Shown here one piece after another: positions 1-7,082 of a DNA stretch of 7,937 nt. The DNA lies in the NCBI GenBank assembly GCA_023257325.1, contig JALRCP010000084.1, positions 1 to 7,937 on the forward strand, read 5' to 3'. Both the position numbers and the translations under genes were made by a program. Position 1 is the first letter of the stretch. Each line of letters starts with the position of its first letter. Source of the DNA: Polynucleobacter sp. GTDB lineage: Bacteria; Pseudomonadota; Gammaproteobacteria; Burkholderiales; Burkholderiaceae. The notes beneath the pieces were generated by a model. It made no database searches. It was not told the origin of the DNA and saw nothing but the letters and a program-made list of their open reading frames with translations.

Positions 1-1585
1 TTACTTGGAGTTTGTGATTGAATCGACTCAGGTATCTATTACACCTGATAAGAAGGGTATTTACCTCAATATCAATATTCGCGAGGGGCAGCAATACAAG
101 GTGGCCTCAGTGAAATTGGCGGGTGAACTACTCGGCAAAGATGAAGAACTCGCTAAGCTTGTGAATTTAAAAGTTGGTGATGTATTTTCTTCAGCCAAAT
201 TAACTGAGAGCACAAAAGCGATTGCCGATAAATTAGGGGCTTATGGTTATGCCTTTGCCGCCATTAATCCTCAACCTAATTTGCAAAGAGACAAACAGTT
301 GGTCGATCTCAATCTGATTGTTGATCCAGGTAAACGAACCTATGTTCGCAAGATCAATATTTCAGGCAATAACAAAACCAGAGATGAAGTGATTCGCCGA
401 GAAATGCGTCAACTTGAGAGCTCATGGTTTGACAGTGAAAAATTAAAGCTATCCAAAGACCGCATCAATCGTTTGGGCTATTTCACAGATGTTGAAGTGA
501 ACACTGAAGATATCCCTGGAACATCGGATCAAGTGGATGTGGGTATTAAGGTCGCTGAAAAACCAACAGGATCATTGAGCTTGGGTGCGGGCTTCTCATC
601 CACGGATAAATTGATTTTGACGGCCGGTATTTCTCAAGAAAATGCTTTTGGTACTGGTACCAGCATTGGTTTGAACGTCAATACAGGTAAAACCAATCGT
701 ACATTGGCACTTTCTAACTATGATCCCTACTTTACTGAGGATGGCATCAGTCGCTTCACAGAGCTTTACACCAGAACTTCAAGACCTTTGTACTACACCG
801 GTGACACGGAGTACAAGATTGTTTCTACAGGCGGTAGCTTCAAGTTAGGTGTACCGTATTCCGAAGTAGATCGTGTCTTCTTTGGTCTAGGTATTGAGCA
901 GTTGAATATGGAAACCTCGGTCAATACACCGACGAGTTACCAAAATTATGTCAATGCCTACGGTAAGAGCAATATGAACGTTCCGTTCACCATTGGTTGG
1001 TCTAGAGACGGTCGTGACAGTGCCTTGATTCCATCTCGTGGCACCTACCAACAAGTCAACTTTGAATGGGGCACGCCGGTTGCAGATTTACAGTACTACC
1101 GTGCCTACTACCAACACCAGTATTTCTGGCCTTTGTTCAAGGGCAACATCTTGTCGTTTAACGGCGAGATTGGCTATGGCGATACGTACAGTAACAAGCC
1201 ATTCCCAGTGACTAAGAACTACTTTGTGGGCGGCATTGGTTCTGTGCGTGGCTATGAGCCCGGTTCTCTAGGGCCTACGAATACCAATAACAATGGCACT
1301 GTGACTCCAATTGGTGGTGCTTCTAAACTGGTGGGCAATATAGAATATACTTTCCCTATCCCTGGTTCTGGTGTGGATAAGACCCTCCGTTTATTCAGCT
1401 TCTTTGATGCTGGTAACGTGTACGCAGATACACCTGATTTTTCAGGTTTGAGAACATCGTATGGTTTTGGTTTGTCATGGATCTCTCCGCTAGGACCTTT
1501 AAAATTTAGTTATGGCTTCCCGTTGAGTAAAAAGCCAGAAGATCGTTTGCAGCGTTTCCAATTCCAAATTGGTACCGCTTTTTAA
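1..1585 (+). CDS. bamA: Outer membrane protein assembly factor BamA (5'-truncated by window edge)
   Basis: BamA is the central subunit of the BAM complex, which folds and inserts beta-barrel proteins into the outer membrane. The reading frame is open to the left edge (first whole codon at 2-4), so the signal peptide and POTRA1-3 are mostly missing; the first ~30 residues resemble the end of POTRA3 (STQVSITPDKKGIY). POTRA4 begins near nt 95 (YKVASVKLAG) and POTRA5 near nt 341 (YVRKINISGN, then RREMRQLE and the RLGYF motif). The 16-strand barrel runs from about nt 569 (GSLSLGAGFSS) to the stop. The conserved loop-6 motif is VRGY (nt 1244-1255) within GGIGSVRGYEPGSLGP. The protein ends in Phe (FQFQIGTAF), the usual C-terminal beta-signal. 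The barrel is about 338 residues, roughly 50 shorter than that of E. coli. The TTG at nt 5 is not a real start. skp follows after 18 bases. Confidence 0.97.
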   Translation, partial: YLEFVIESTQVSITPDKKGIYLNINIREGQQYKVASVKLAGELLGKDEELAKLVNLKVGDVFSSAKLTESTKAIADKLGAYGYAFAAINPQPNLQRDKQLVDLNLIVDPGKRTYVRKINISGNNKTRDEVIRREMRQLESSWFDSEKLKLSKDRINRLGYFTDVEVNTEDIPGTSDQVDVGIKVAEKPTGSLSLGAGFSSTDKLILTAGISQENAFGTGTSIGLNVNTGKTNRTLALSNYDPYFTEDGISRFTELYTRTSRPLYYTGDTEYKIVSTGGSFKLGVPYSEVDRVFFGLGIEQLNMETSVNTPTSYQNYVNAYGKSNMNVPFTIGWSRDGRDSALIPSRGTYQQVNFEWGTPVADLQYYRAYYQHQYFWPLFKGNILSFNGEIGYGDTYSNKPFPVTKNYFVGGIGSVRGYEPGSLGPTNTNNNGTVTPIGGASKLVGNIEYTFPIPGSGVDKTLRLFSFFDAGNVYADTPDFSGLRTSYGFGLSWISPLGPLKFSYGFPLSKKPEDRLQRFQFQIGTAF

Positions 1586-1591
1586 TTGTTG

Positions 1592-1596
1592 AAGGA
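1592..1596 (+). promoter_or_regulatory. Ribosome binding site of skp (AAGGA)
   Basis: AAGGA lies 7 bases upstream of the ATG at 1604. It favours that ATG over the in-frame TTG at 1586, which abuts the bamA stop codon and would add six residues in front of the signal peptide. Confidence 0.7.
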
Positions 1597-1603
1597 TGTA
1601 TTT

Positions 1604-2137
1604 ATGAATCGCTTGAGTTTGAAATTGATCCAATCCGCCATGATTGCTGGCGCAACGCTTGGCATGCTTTCTTCTGTAATCGCCGCAGATGATAAGGATT
1701 TCGCAGGCCGCATTGGTGTGGTGAATTCAGAGCGAATCTTCAAAGAGTCGAATATGGCCAAGGCAAGCCAAACAAAATTGCAAAGCGAGTTCGCCAAACG
1801 TGAAAAAGATTTGCGTGATGATGCGCAAAAGATTAAATCAGCTGCAGAGCGTTTAGACAAAGATGCTGCCGTGATGTCAGACACAGAGCGAGTGCGCAAG
1901 CAACGCGAATTAGCCGATGCTGATCGTGAATTACAACGTAAACAGCGTGAATTCACAGAAGATGTCAATCAACGTAGTTTTGAAGAGCGCTCTAAGATTG
2001 CTCAAAAAGCAAATCAAGCACTCAAGTTGGTGGCTGAGCAGCGCAAATTGGATTTAATTGTTCAAGAAGCTGCTTACGTCAATCCTAAGATTGACGTCAC
2101 CGATGACGTCATCAAAGCTCTCAACGGTTTACGTTAA
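1604..2137 (+). CDS. skp: Periplasmic chaperone Skp/OmpH
   Basis: Skp is a trimeric periplasmic holdase that binds unfolded outer-membrane proteins after Sec export and hands them to BAM. The 177-residue protein starts with a Sec signal peptide: basic MNRLSLK, a hydrophobic stretch to about residue 26, and VIAA as the likely cleavage region before DDKD (residues 27-29). The mature part opens with the family segment RIGVVNSERIFKES (36-49). A long, highly charged, Lys/Arg/Glu/Gln-rich helical region of about 50-145 would form the coiled-coil tentacle arms. It closes with the typical strand and helix KLDLIVQEAAYVNPKIDVTDDVIKAL (split here: KLDLIVQEAAYVNP, then KIDVTDDVIKAL). Length is close to the E. 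coli protein (161). The start at 1604 is chosen for its ribosome binding site and signal peptide. Position between bamA and lpxD is the classic one. A perfect hairpin lies in its last codons (2092-2111). Confidence 0.95.
   Translation: MNRLSLKLIQSAMIAGATLGMLSSVIAADDKDFAGRIGVVNSERIFKESNMAKASQTKLQSEFAKREKDLRDDAQKIKSAAERLDKDAAVMSDTERVRKQRELADADRELQRKQREFTEDVNQRSFEERSKIAQKANQALKLVAEQRKLDLIVQEAAYVNPKIDVTDDVIKALNGLR
2092..2111 (+). other. Perfect 8-bp hairpin inside the 3' end of skp
   Basis: TGACGTCA at 2092-2099 is repeated at 2104-2111 with CCGA between. Because the octamer is its own reverse complement, the two copies form an uninterrupted 8-bp stem with a 4-base loop in the mRNA, 26 bases before the end of skp. 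No T-run follows, so it is not an intrinsic terminator. It could be purely a result of the codons for DVTDDV; a role in mRNA stability or processing is only a possibility. Confidence 0.5.
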
Positions 2138-2155
2138 TTTGCTAACAGGTATCTA

Positions 2156-3223
2156 ATGCCAACCATTGCTGAGTTAGCCGAACGCTATTCGGCTCGCTTA
2201 GCGGGCAGTGGAAACACTGTTGTCAGTGGATTGGCAACTCTGGCTGAAGCAGGGCCTTCTCATCTTGCTTTCTTAGCCAATCCACTTTACAGGAATGAGG
2301 CTGCCACTTGTTTAGCGGGTGGTTTAATTATTTCTGAAGCTGATTACGAATTCCTTCAAAGTCATCCATCCAATCAATCAAGAAGCTACCTAATTACATC
2401 CAATCCATATGCCCTGTTTGCAAGGATTGCTCAGGAGTTCGCACGAATTTCCCAGCCCACTTTTAAACCAGGCATTCACCCAACTGCCGTGATTGAAACA
2501 GGCGCAAGGATTGCCTCAAGCGCACATATTGGGCCACATTGCTTTGTGGATAAAAATGCGATTATTGGAGAACGGGTTGTTTTAGTTTCACATGTACATG
2601 TGGGTGAAAATGCATCTATTGGGGATGATTCGGTTTTACACCCTCAAGTCACCCTGTATTTTGATTGTGCGATTGGTGCTAGAGCAATTATTCATAGCGG
2701 TACAGTGATTGGTTCAGATGGTTTTGGTTTTGCGCCCGATTTGGCTGCAGGTGAGTGGGTGAAAGTTCCTCAAACCGGTAAGGTGCTAATTGGTGATGAT
2801 GTGGAAATTGGCTCAAATACTTCAATTGACCGTGGCGCAATGGCCAACACCATTATTGAGGATGGTTGCAAGATCGACAACTTGGTTCAGATTGCACACA
2901 ATGTTCACATCGGTAGCCTCACAGTGATTGCCGGCAATACCGCAATCGCTGGCAGCACAGTTATCGGAAAAATGTGCATGATTGGTGGATCTACTAGCTT
3001 TTCTGGGCATCTTAAAATAGCCGATCGGACCACCATTTCTGGGGGCACCACCATCATTCGATCCATTGATCGACCAGGACAACATTACACCAGTATTTTT
3101 CCTATGTTGCCCCATGCAGATTGGGAAAAGAATGCTGCCATTCTACGCACCTTAGATAAAATGCGCCATAAGATAAAAGATTTAGAAAAACAATTAAAGT
3201 CCCTAACTACAGATAAAAAGTAA
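2156..3223 (+). CDS. lpxD: UDP-3-O-(3-hydroxyacyl)glucosamine N-acyltransferase LpxD
   Basis: LpxD transfers a (3R)-hydroxyacyl chain from ACP to the 2-amino group of UDP-3-O-acyl-glucosamine, the third step of lipid A synthesis, in the cytoplasm as a homotrimer. The 355 residues show the family layout. The N-terminal uridine-binding domain (about 1-105) contains the AFLANPLYR segment typical of LpxD. A left-handed beta-helix of hexapeptide repeats runs from about 108 to 300 ([15 protein letters not shown] through TTISGGTTI). A C-terminal helix with coiled-coil character (about 323-350) ends it. The expected catalytic His is H248 in [13 protein letters not shown], and H285 in FSGH matches the second conserved His of the E. 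coli enzyme. [17 protein letters not shown] (221-237) is a family signature. The ATG start has only a weak upstream site (ACAGG, 2146-2149). It lies 18 bases after skp and 9 bases before fabZ. Length is near E. coli LpxD (341). Confidence 0.97.
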   Translation: MPTIAELAERYSARLAGSGNTVVSGLATLAEAGPSHLAFLANPLYRNEAATCLAGGLIISEADYEFLQSHPSNQSRSYLITSNPYALFARIAQEFARISQPTFKPGIHPTAVIETGARIASSAHIGPHCFVDKNAIIGERVVLVSHVHVGENASIGDDSVLHPQVTLYFDCAIGARAIIHSGTVIGSDGFGFAPDLAAGEWVKVPQTGKVLIGDDVEIGSNTSIDRGAMANTIIEDGCKIDNLVQIAHNVHIGSLTVIAGNTAIAGSTVIGKMCMIGGSTSFSGHLKIADRTTISGGTTIIRSIDRPGQHYTSIFPMLPHADWEKNAAILRTLDKMRHKIKDLEKQLKSLTTDKK

Positions 3224-3232
3224 AAGGCTGTT

Positions 3233-3682
3233 ATGAGTGAATTAGTTAATTTTGATATCAACCAGATTTTGAAGATGCTTCCGCATCGTTACCCTTTTTT
3301 ATTGGTTGATCGTGTTCTTGAGTTAGAAGCCGGGCAGCGAGTCAAAGCTTTGAAGAACGTCACAATGAATGAACCTCATTTCACAGGCCATTTCCCAGAG
3401 TTTCCCGTGATGCCAGGAGTTTTGATTCTTGAAGCATTGGCTCAAACTGCCGCGCTACTCACTTTTGGTCAGGACTCTGTTGATGACTCAGTGTATTTCT
3501 TTGTGGGCATCGACAATGCACGTTTTAAACGTCCAGTCACACCAGGCGATCAATTGATTTTGAATGCCTCCATTGAACGCTTCAAAGGAGGTATTTGGAA
3601 GTTCAAAACATTTGCAACGGTGAATGACGTAGTAGTGACTGAAGCTGATTTGATGTGCACCATTCGGAAAAAGGAAGCCTAA
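3233..3682 (+). CDS. fabZ: 3-hydroxyacyl-[acyl-carrier-protein] dehydratase FabZ
   Basis: FabZ removes water from (3R)-hydroxyacyl-ACP to give trans-2-enoyl-ACP in the type II fatty acid elongation cycle. It competes with LpxA and LpxD for the same hydroxyacyl-ACP pool, which explains its place in the lipid A cluster. The 149-residue hot-dog-fold protein has the N-terminal motif [14 protein letters not shown] (15-28). The active-site helix region is [20 protein letters not shown], with catalytic H53 and E67. Further on are [20 protein letters not shown] and a normal C-terminus. The start ATG follows AAAAGG at 3222-3227 with 5 bases between; this site overlaps the lpxD stop codon. Only one base separates its stop from the lpxA start. 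FabA is excluded by the length and by the Glu (rather than Asp) active-site residue. Confidence 0.97.
   Translation: MSELVNFDINQILKMLPHRYPFLLVDRVLELEAGQRVKALKNVTMNEPHFTGHFPEFPVMPGVLILEALAQTAALLTFGQDSVDDSVYFFVGIDNARFKRPVTPGDQLILNASIERFKGGIWKFKTFATVNDVVVTEADLMCTIRKKEA
3671..3676 (+). promoter_or_regulatory. Ribosome binding site of lpxA inside the end of fabZ (AAGGAA)
   Basis: AAGGAA sits in the last fabZ codons, 7 bases before the lpxA ATG at 3684. Ribosomes finishing fabZ can therefore reinitiate on lpxA, keeping the two products coupled. Confidence 0.65.
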
Positions 3683-3683
3683 G

Positions 3684-4484
3684 ATGGCGTTGATTCATCC
3701 AACTGCCATTGTTGACACAAAAGCAGAAATTGCTGATGGTGTTGAGATAGGGCCCTATGCAGTCATAGGTCCCATGGTCAAAATTGGTGCCAATACCCAA
3801 ATCGGCGCTCATACAGTGGTTGAAGGATGTACTTCGATTGGTGCTGAGAATAAGATTGGTCATTTTGCGTCGATCGGCGGTGCTCCACAAGACATGAAAT
3901 ACCGCGGTGAACCCACGCAATTGATCATCGGTGATCGCAACATGATTCGTGAGTTCACAACCTTACATACGGGAACGATTCAAGATCAAGGCATCACCAG
4001 AATTGGTAACGATAATTGGATCATGGCGTATGTTCACATTGCCCATGATTGCGTGGTTGGTAACCACACCATTTTTTCAAATAACGCCCAAATCGCAGGA
4101 CATGTTCATGTAGATGACTGGGCAATTCTGGGTGGCATGTCAGGAGTTCACCAATTTGTTCGCATCGGTGAACATTCCATGATTGGCGGTGCTTCTAAAT
4201 TAGTTCAAGATTTACCCCCTTATGTGATTGCCTCAGGCGCTGTGGCAGAGCCCCATGGATTAAATGCAGAAGGTTTAAAACGTCGTGGCTTTAGCCCTGA
4301 GTCGATTGCGGCTTTACGTCACGCCTATAAGCTTTTATATAAACAAAATCTGAGTTTTGAAGAAGCCAAGAAAGCCATTGCCGATTTGGCCGAAGAAAAG
4401 CAAGCCACTGAAGTTCAAACCGCAGAAAAATTAAGAATATTCCATGACTTCATCGCCGCTTCAGAGCGCGGCATTGCGCGCTGA
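3684..4484 (+). CDS. lpxA: UDP-N-acetylglucosamine O-acyltransferase LpxA
   Basis: LpxA catalyses the first step of lipid A synthesis: reversible transfer of a (3R)-hydroxyacyl chain from ACP to the 3-OH of UDP-GlcNAc, as a cytosolic homotrimer. The 266 residues comprise a left-handed beta-helix of hexapeptide repeats (about 2-185, from [20 protein letters not shown] onward) and a C-terminal helical domain beginning at [17 protein letters not shown], a strong family signature. The catalytic His is H121 in HIAHDC (E. coli H125). The matches to E. coli H144 and H160 are H140 (AGH) and H156 (VHQF), and K72 in [11 protein letters not shown] corresponds to K76. The hydrocarbon-ruler position (E. 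coli G173) is G169, suggesting a long, C14-type acyl chain rather than C10; this is inference. Its 3' end overlaps the apparent lpxB start. E. coli LpxA has 262 residues. Confidence 0.97.
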   Translation: MALIHPTAIVDTKAEIADGVEIGPYAVIGPMVKIGANTQIGAHTVVEGCTSIGAENKIGHFASIGGAPQDMKYRGEPTQLIIGDRNMIREFTTLHTGTIQDQGITRIGNDNWIMAYVHIAHDCVVGNHTIFSNNAQIAGHVHVDDWAILGGMSGVHQFVRIGEHSMIGGASKLVQDLPPYVIASGAVAEPHGLNAEGLKRRGFSPESIAALRHAYKLLYKQNLSFEEAKKAIADLAEEKQATEVQTAEKLRIFHDFIAASERGIAR

Positions 4485-5658
4485 TAAAGAAGTGTCACCA
4501 TACCTTGCTTGTGTGGCCGGTGAGCCATCCGGAGATATGCTCGCAGCCAGTGTATTGGCGGCTATTTCAAGTCAGCCAAATTTGTCTCATTTAAAAACTC
4601 GTGGTATAGGCGGTCCCAAAATGATTGCTGAAGGCTTTGAGTCTTTGTGGCCCATGGAAACTTTAGCTGTAAGGGGTTATGTTGAAGCGATCAAGCAGTT
4701 GCCCGCCATACTTTCTGTGCGTCAATCCTTACTCAAAGAATTAATGAATTATCGCCCTCAGGCCTATTTAGGGATCGATGCGCCAGACTTTAATTTGGGA
4801 GTTGAGAAAAAGTTGAAGGCTGTAGGTGTACCAACAATTCATTTCATCAGCCCCTCAATTTGGGCATGGCGAGGAGGGCGCATTCAAGGCATTAAAGAAT
4901 CGGTTGATCACATGCTTTGTATTTTTCCTTTTGAGCCTAAGGTGTATGAGGGTTCTGGTGTACAAGCAACCTATGTAGGACATCCCTTGGCATCTTCCAT
5001 CCCTATGGAGCCCGATGTTCCTAAGGCAAGAAAAATGATGGGTATAGGAACTTCATCCGTTGTAGTCGCTGTTCTACCCGGAAGTAGAAAATCAGAAGTG
5101 TCCATGATAGGCCCGAGCTTTTTTGAAGCTATGGGTGAGATGTACAAAAATTATGGTGAAGGAATTGAATTTGTTGTGCCAATTGCCACTGATTCATTGC
5201 GCCCAGCCATCGAGTCGCTGGCCAATCAGTTAAGAAAATCCCATCCTTCCATAATCCTTCATCTATTCGACGGTCAGGCCAGCTTAGCGCTTGAAGCCTC
5301 GGATGTGGTGTTAATCGCTAGTGGTACCGCTACCTTAGAGGCGGCTCTTTGGAAAAAACCCATGGTTATTTCTTATAAAGTACCGGCCATTACTGCTTGG
5401 ATGATGAAAAAGCAGGCCTATTTGCCTTATGTGGGATTACCGAATATCTTGGCTGGAGAGTTCGTGGTTCCTGAGTTATTGCAAGAAGCCGCCACCCCTG
5501 AGTCCCTGGCCAAGGCCACTTTAAGCTGGTTGGATCAACCACAGGCTGTGGCTCAATTAAAGGAGCGTTTCACGGCGATGCATGAGTCTTTACGTTTGCC
5601 TACTGGTCAGCTGGTCGCTGACGTCATTGCGGAAGTGGTTCATGCCAAAAGCTCATGA
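4444..5658 (+). CDS. lpxB: Lipid-A-disaccharide synthase LpxB
   Basis: LpxB condenses UDP-2,3-diacylglucosamine with 2,3-diacylglucosamine-1-phosphate (lipid X) to form the beta-1,6-linked lipid A disaccharide and UDP, at the inner face of the inner membrane. It is a GT-B fold, family GT19 glycosyltransferase. Numbered from the ATG, motifs in order are AGEPSGD (25-31), GIGGPKM (54-60), GIDAPDFN (110-117), ISPSIWAWR (135-143), FPFEPKVY (161-168), YVGHPLA (177-183), LPGSRKSEV (211-219), [11 protein letters not shown] (292-302) and [16 protein letters not shown] (332-347). The 404 residues compare with 382 in E. coli. The start is uncertain. ATG 4444 overlaps lpxA by 41 bases and lacks a good ribosome binding site. 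In-frame TTG 4474 and GTG 4492 would leave 14 or 8 residues before AGEPSGD, against 12 in E. coli. The 3' end overlaps rnhB by 17 bases. Confidence 0.96.
   Translation: MTSSPLQSAALRADKEVSPYLACVAGEPSGDMLAASVLAAISSQPNLSHLKTRGIGGPKMIAEGFESLWPMETLAVRGYVEAIKQLPAILSVRQSLLKELMNYRPQAYLGIDAPDFNLGVEKKLKAVGVPTIHFISPSIWAWRGGRIQGIKESVDHMLCIFPFEPKVYEGSGVQATYVGHPLASSIPMEPDVPKARKMMGIGTSSVVVAVLPGSRKSEVSMIGPSFFEAMGEMYKNYGEGIEFVVPIATDSLRPAIESLANQLRKSHPSIILHLFDGQASLALEASDVVLIASGTATLEAALWKKPMVISYKVPAITAWMMKKQAYLPYVGLPNILAGEFVVPELLQEAATPESLAKATLSWLDQPQAVAQLKERFTAMHESLRLPTGQLVADVIAEVVHAKSS
5631..5635 (+). promoter_or_regulatory. Ribosome binding site deciding the rnhB start (GGAAG)
   Basis: GGAAG lies inside lpxB, 6 bases before the ATG at 5642. 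It supports that start over the in-frame ATG at 5582, which would add 20 residues ([11 protein letters not shown]...) unlike any RNase HII N-terminus and read in the wrong frame of lpxB. Confidence 0.7.
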
Positions 5659-6247
5659 ATTCGAATTCGAGTGTGGAGTTGATGAGGCGGGCAGAGGTCC
5701 ATTGGTTGGGTCAGTGGTTGCTGCCGCGGTCGTTCTAGACCCCGATAAACCGATTCAGGGTTTAAAAGATTCCAAAAAATTAAGCGCCAAAGTGCGTGAA
5801 GAGTTATTTGAAATCATTATTCGTGATTCCAAAGCTTGGTGCGTTGCAGAAGCTAGTGCATCTGAAATTGATGCCATCAATATATTACAAGCCACGATGT
5901 TGGCCATGAAGCGCGCAATTGAGGGATTAGAGAAGACTTTGGGCCGATTGCCCCACAAAGCATTGATTGACGGCAATCGATGTCCAAAGTTATCTATTGC
6001 AATGGAGGCTATTGTGAAAGGTGATAGTAAAGTCCCAGCCATTTCAGCCGCATCCATTCTTGCCAAGGTTACACGTGATCGCCAAATGCAAGCTTTACAT
6101 GCTCTCTACCCTATGTATAGTTTTAATCAGCATATGGGTTATCCAACGCCCATGCATTTTGAAGCTCTCAAGCAACATGGACCCTGTCCAGAGCACCGAA
6201 AAACATTTGCACCGGTTCGAGAAGTCATGGAAACTAAGCTTCTATGA
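5642..6247 (+). CDS. rnhB: Ribonuclease HII
   Basis: RNase HII cuts the RNA strand of RNA-DNA hybrids and makes the first incision at single ribonucleotides misincorporated into DNA, using divalent metal ions. With the start at 5642 the protein has 201 residues, matching E. coli RnhB (198). The catalytic acidic residues are visible: D14 and E15 in [16 protein letters not shown]110 in LIDGNRCP and D128 in VKGDSKVP. The following segment [17 protein letters not shown] (133-149) and the [10 protein letters not shown]...[10 protein letters not shown] tail are family hallmarks. It overlaps lpxB by 17 bases and shares ATGA with the downstream methyltransferase gene, so all three are translationally coupled. 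lpxB-rnhB adjacency is widespread in proteobacteria and has no known functional reason beyond shared expression. Confidence 0.96.
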   Translation: MPKAHEFEFECGVDEAGRGPLVGSVVAAAVVLDPDKPIQGLKDSKKLSAKVREELFEIIIRDSKAWCVAEASASEIDAINILQATMLAMKRAIEGLEKTLGRLPHKALIDGNRCPKLSIAMEAIVKGDSKVPAISAASILAKVTRDRQMQALHALYPMYSFNQHMGYPTPMHFEALKQHGPCPEHRKTFAPVREVMETKLL

Positions 6248-7062
6248 AAGATGCTAAATACCTAAGTTCACCTGAAAACGCTTTAGTAAAGCGACTTAAA
6301 ATTTTATTAGAAGGTGGCAGCAAAGCGAATAAATCGCGACAAGAGCTCGGACTTGCTGTGATTGAGGGTGTTCACTTAGTTCAGGCATGGTTGGCATCAG
6401 AGGATTTACTGGAGATTTTTACCACTGAAGCGGGTCTTCAGCAGGCTGAGATTGCAGCAGTGATTGAGATGCAACTGGCTGCTGCTCCGAGTACTGAGTT
6501 GTTTGTTTTGGATGAGTCTTTGTGGAAAAAATTGTCTGATTTAGACAATGGACCGCCTATCATGGCTTGTATCCGCATTGTTCATCAAGATTTTCCAGTT
6601 AAGCTCAGTGATGATGTTTTGATCTTGGATGCGATTCAGGATGCCGGCAACGTAGGCTCGATGATGAGAACCGCAGTAGGCGCTGGCTTGAAATATGTGG
6701 TTTGTATGAAAGGAACTGCTCAAGCTTGGTCACCCAAGGTCCTACGAGCTGCGATGGGGGCTCATCGTCATTTAAAGATTTTTGAATCCTGGACCTTGAA
6801 CATGATTCGTGAAAAAATTAAAGTACCTCTCTTAGCAACAAGTTTGGTCGCGGAGCAAGATTTGTATGATTTGGGAGATGAGTTGCTAGATCCTCACGCT
6901 TGGATATTTGGCAATGAAGGTTCTGGCGTCCACCCAGAGTTACTGGCTATCGCCAAAGGAGTTCTGATTCCTCAGGATCCTTGCATTGAATCCTTAAATG
7001 TCGGAGCGGCAACTGCCATCTGTCTATTTGAAATGCGTCGTGTGCGCCGAGAACTGAATTAA
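6244..7062 (+). CDS. SpoU/TrmH-family RNA 2'-O-methyltransferase
   Basis: This is a SPOUT-superfamily enzyme expected to transfer methyl from S-adenosylmethionine to a ribose 2'-OH in rRNA or tRNA; its target base cannot be read from the sequence. The 272 residues have an N-terminal substrate-binding-like part (about 1-110, with [14 protein letters not shown] at 37-50) and a C-terminal knotted domain. All SpoU motifs are intact. Motif 1 is [17 protein letters not shown] (128-144, with N136 and R142), followed by [15 protein letters not shown] (163-177). Motif 2 is [14 protein letters not shown] (221-234). Motif 3 is [19 protein letters not shown] (241-259). It is closer to the generic TrmH/RlmB-like group with an N-terminal extension than to short TrmL. 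The ATG overlaps the rnhB stop as ATGA, with only GGAA about 11 bases upstream, so expression probably depends on coupling. It is the last gene of the operon. Confidence 0.9.
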   Translation: MKDAKYLSSPENALVKRLKILLEGGSKANKSRQELGLAVIEGVHLVQAWLASEDLLEIFTTEAGLQQAEIAAVIEMQLAAAPSTELFVLDESLWKKLSDLDNGPPIMACIRIVHQDFPVKLSDDVLILDAIQDAGNVGSMMRTAVGAGLKYVVCMKGTAQAWSPKVLRAAMGAHRHLKIFESWTLNMIREKIKVPLLATSLVAEQDLYDLGDELLDPHAWIFGNEGSGVHPELLAIAKGVLIPQDPCIESLNVGAATAICLFEMRRVRRELN

Positions 7063-7082
7063 CCAATCATTAGTAGTTGGTT
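7061..7082. terminator. Short inverted repeat over the convergent stop codons (weak terminator candidate)
   Basis: AACCAA at 7061-7066 pairs with TTGGTT at 7077-7082, and the plus-strand RNA can add a U-G pair, giving a 6-7 bp stem with an 8-10 base loop. It spans the methyltransferase stop, the 7-base gap and the ppsR stop. The stem is short and AT-rich and no T-run follows in either direction, so bidirectional termination here is only a possibility. Confidence 0.25.

Noticed and set aside
1582..1968. 128-residue minus-strand open frame opposite skp
   Set aside because: It is the Ser/Arg/Leu-rich mirror of the Skp coiled-coil codons, has no recognisable domain or ribosome binding site, and lies wholly over a clear gene.
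2822..3115. Minus-strand open frame opposite lpxD
   Set aside because: Low-complexity shadow of hexapeptide-repeat codons, with no family features; lpxD is certain on the other strand.
3603..3920. Minus-strand open frame across the fabZ-lpxA junction
   Set aside because: Composition is that of a reversed coding strand and it crosses two well-supported genes.
5582..5641. Upstream ATG giving a 20-residue longer RNase HII
   Set aside because: The extra residues lie wholly over lpxB and do not resemble the family, and the ATG at 5642 has a good ribosome binding site and gives the normal length.
6021..6257. 78-residue plus-strand open frame inside rnhB
   Set aside because: Out-of-frame shadow of the conserved RNase HII catalytic region, with no independent initiation signal.
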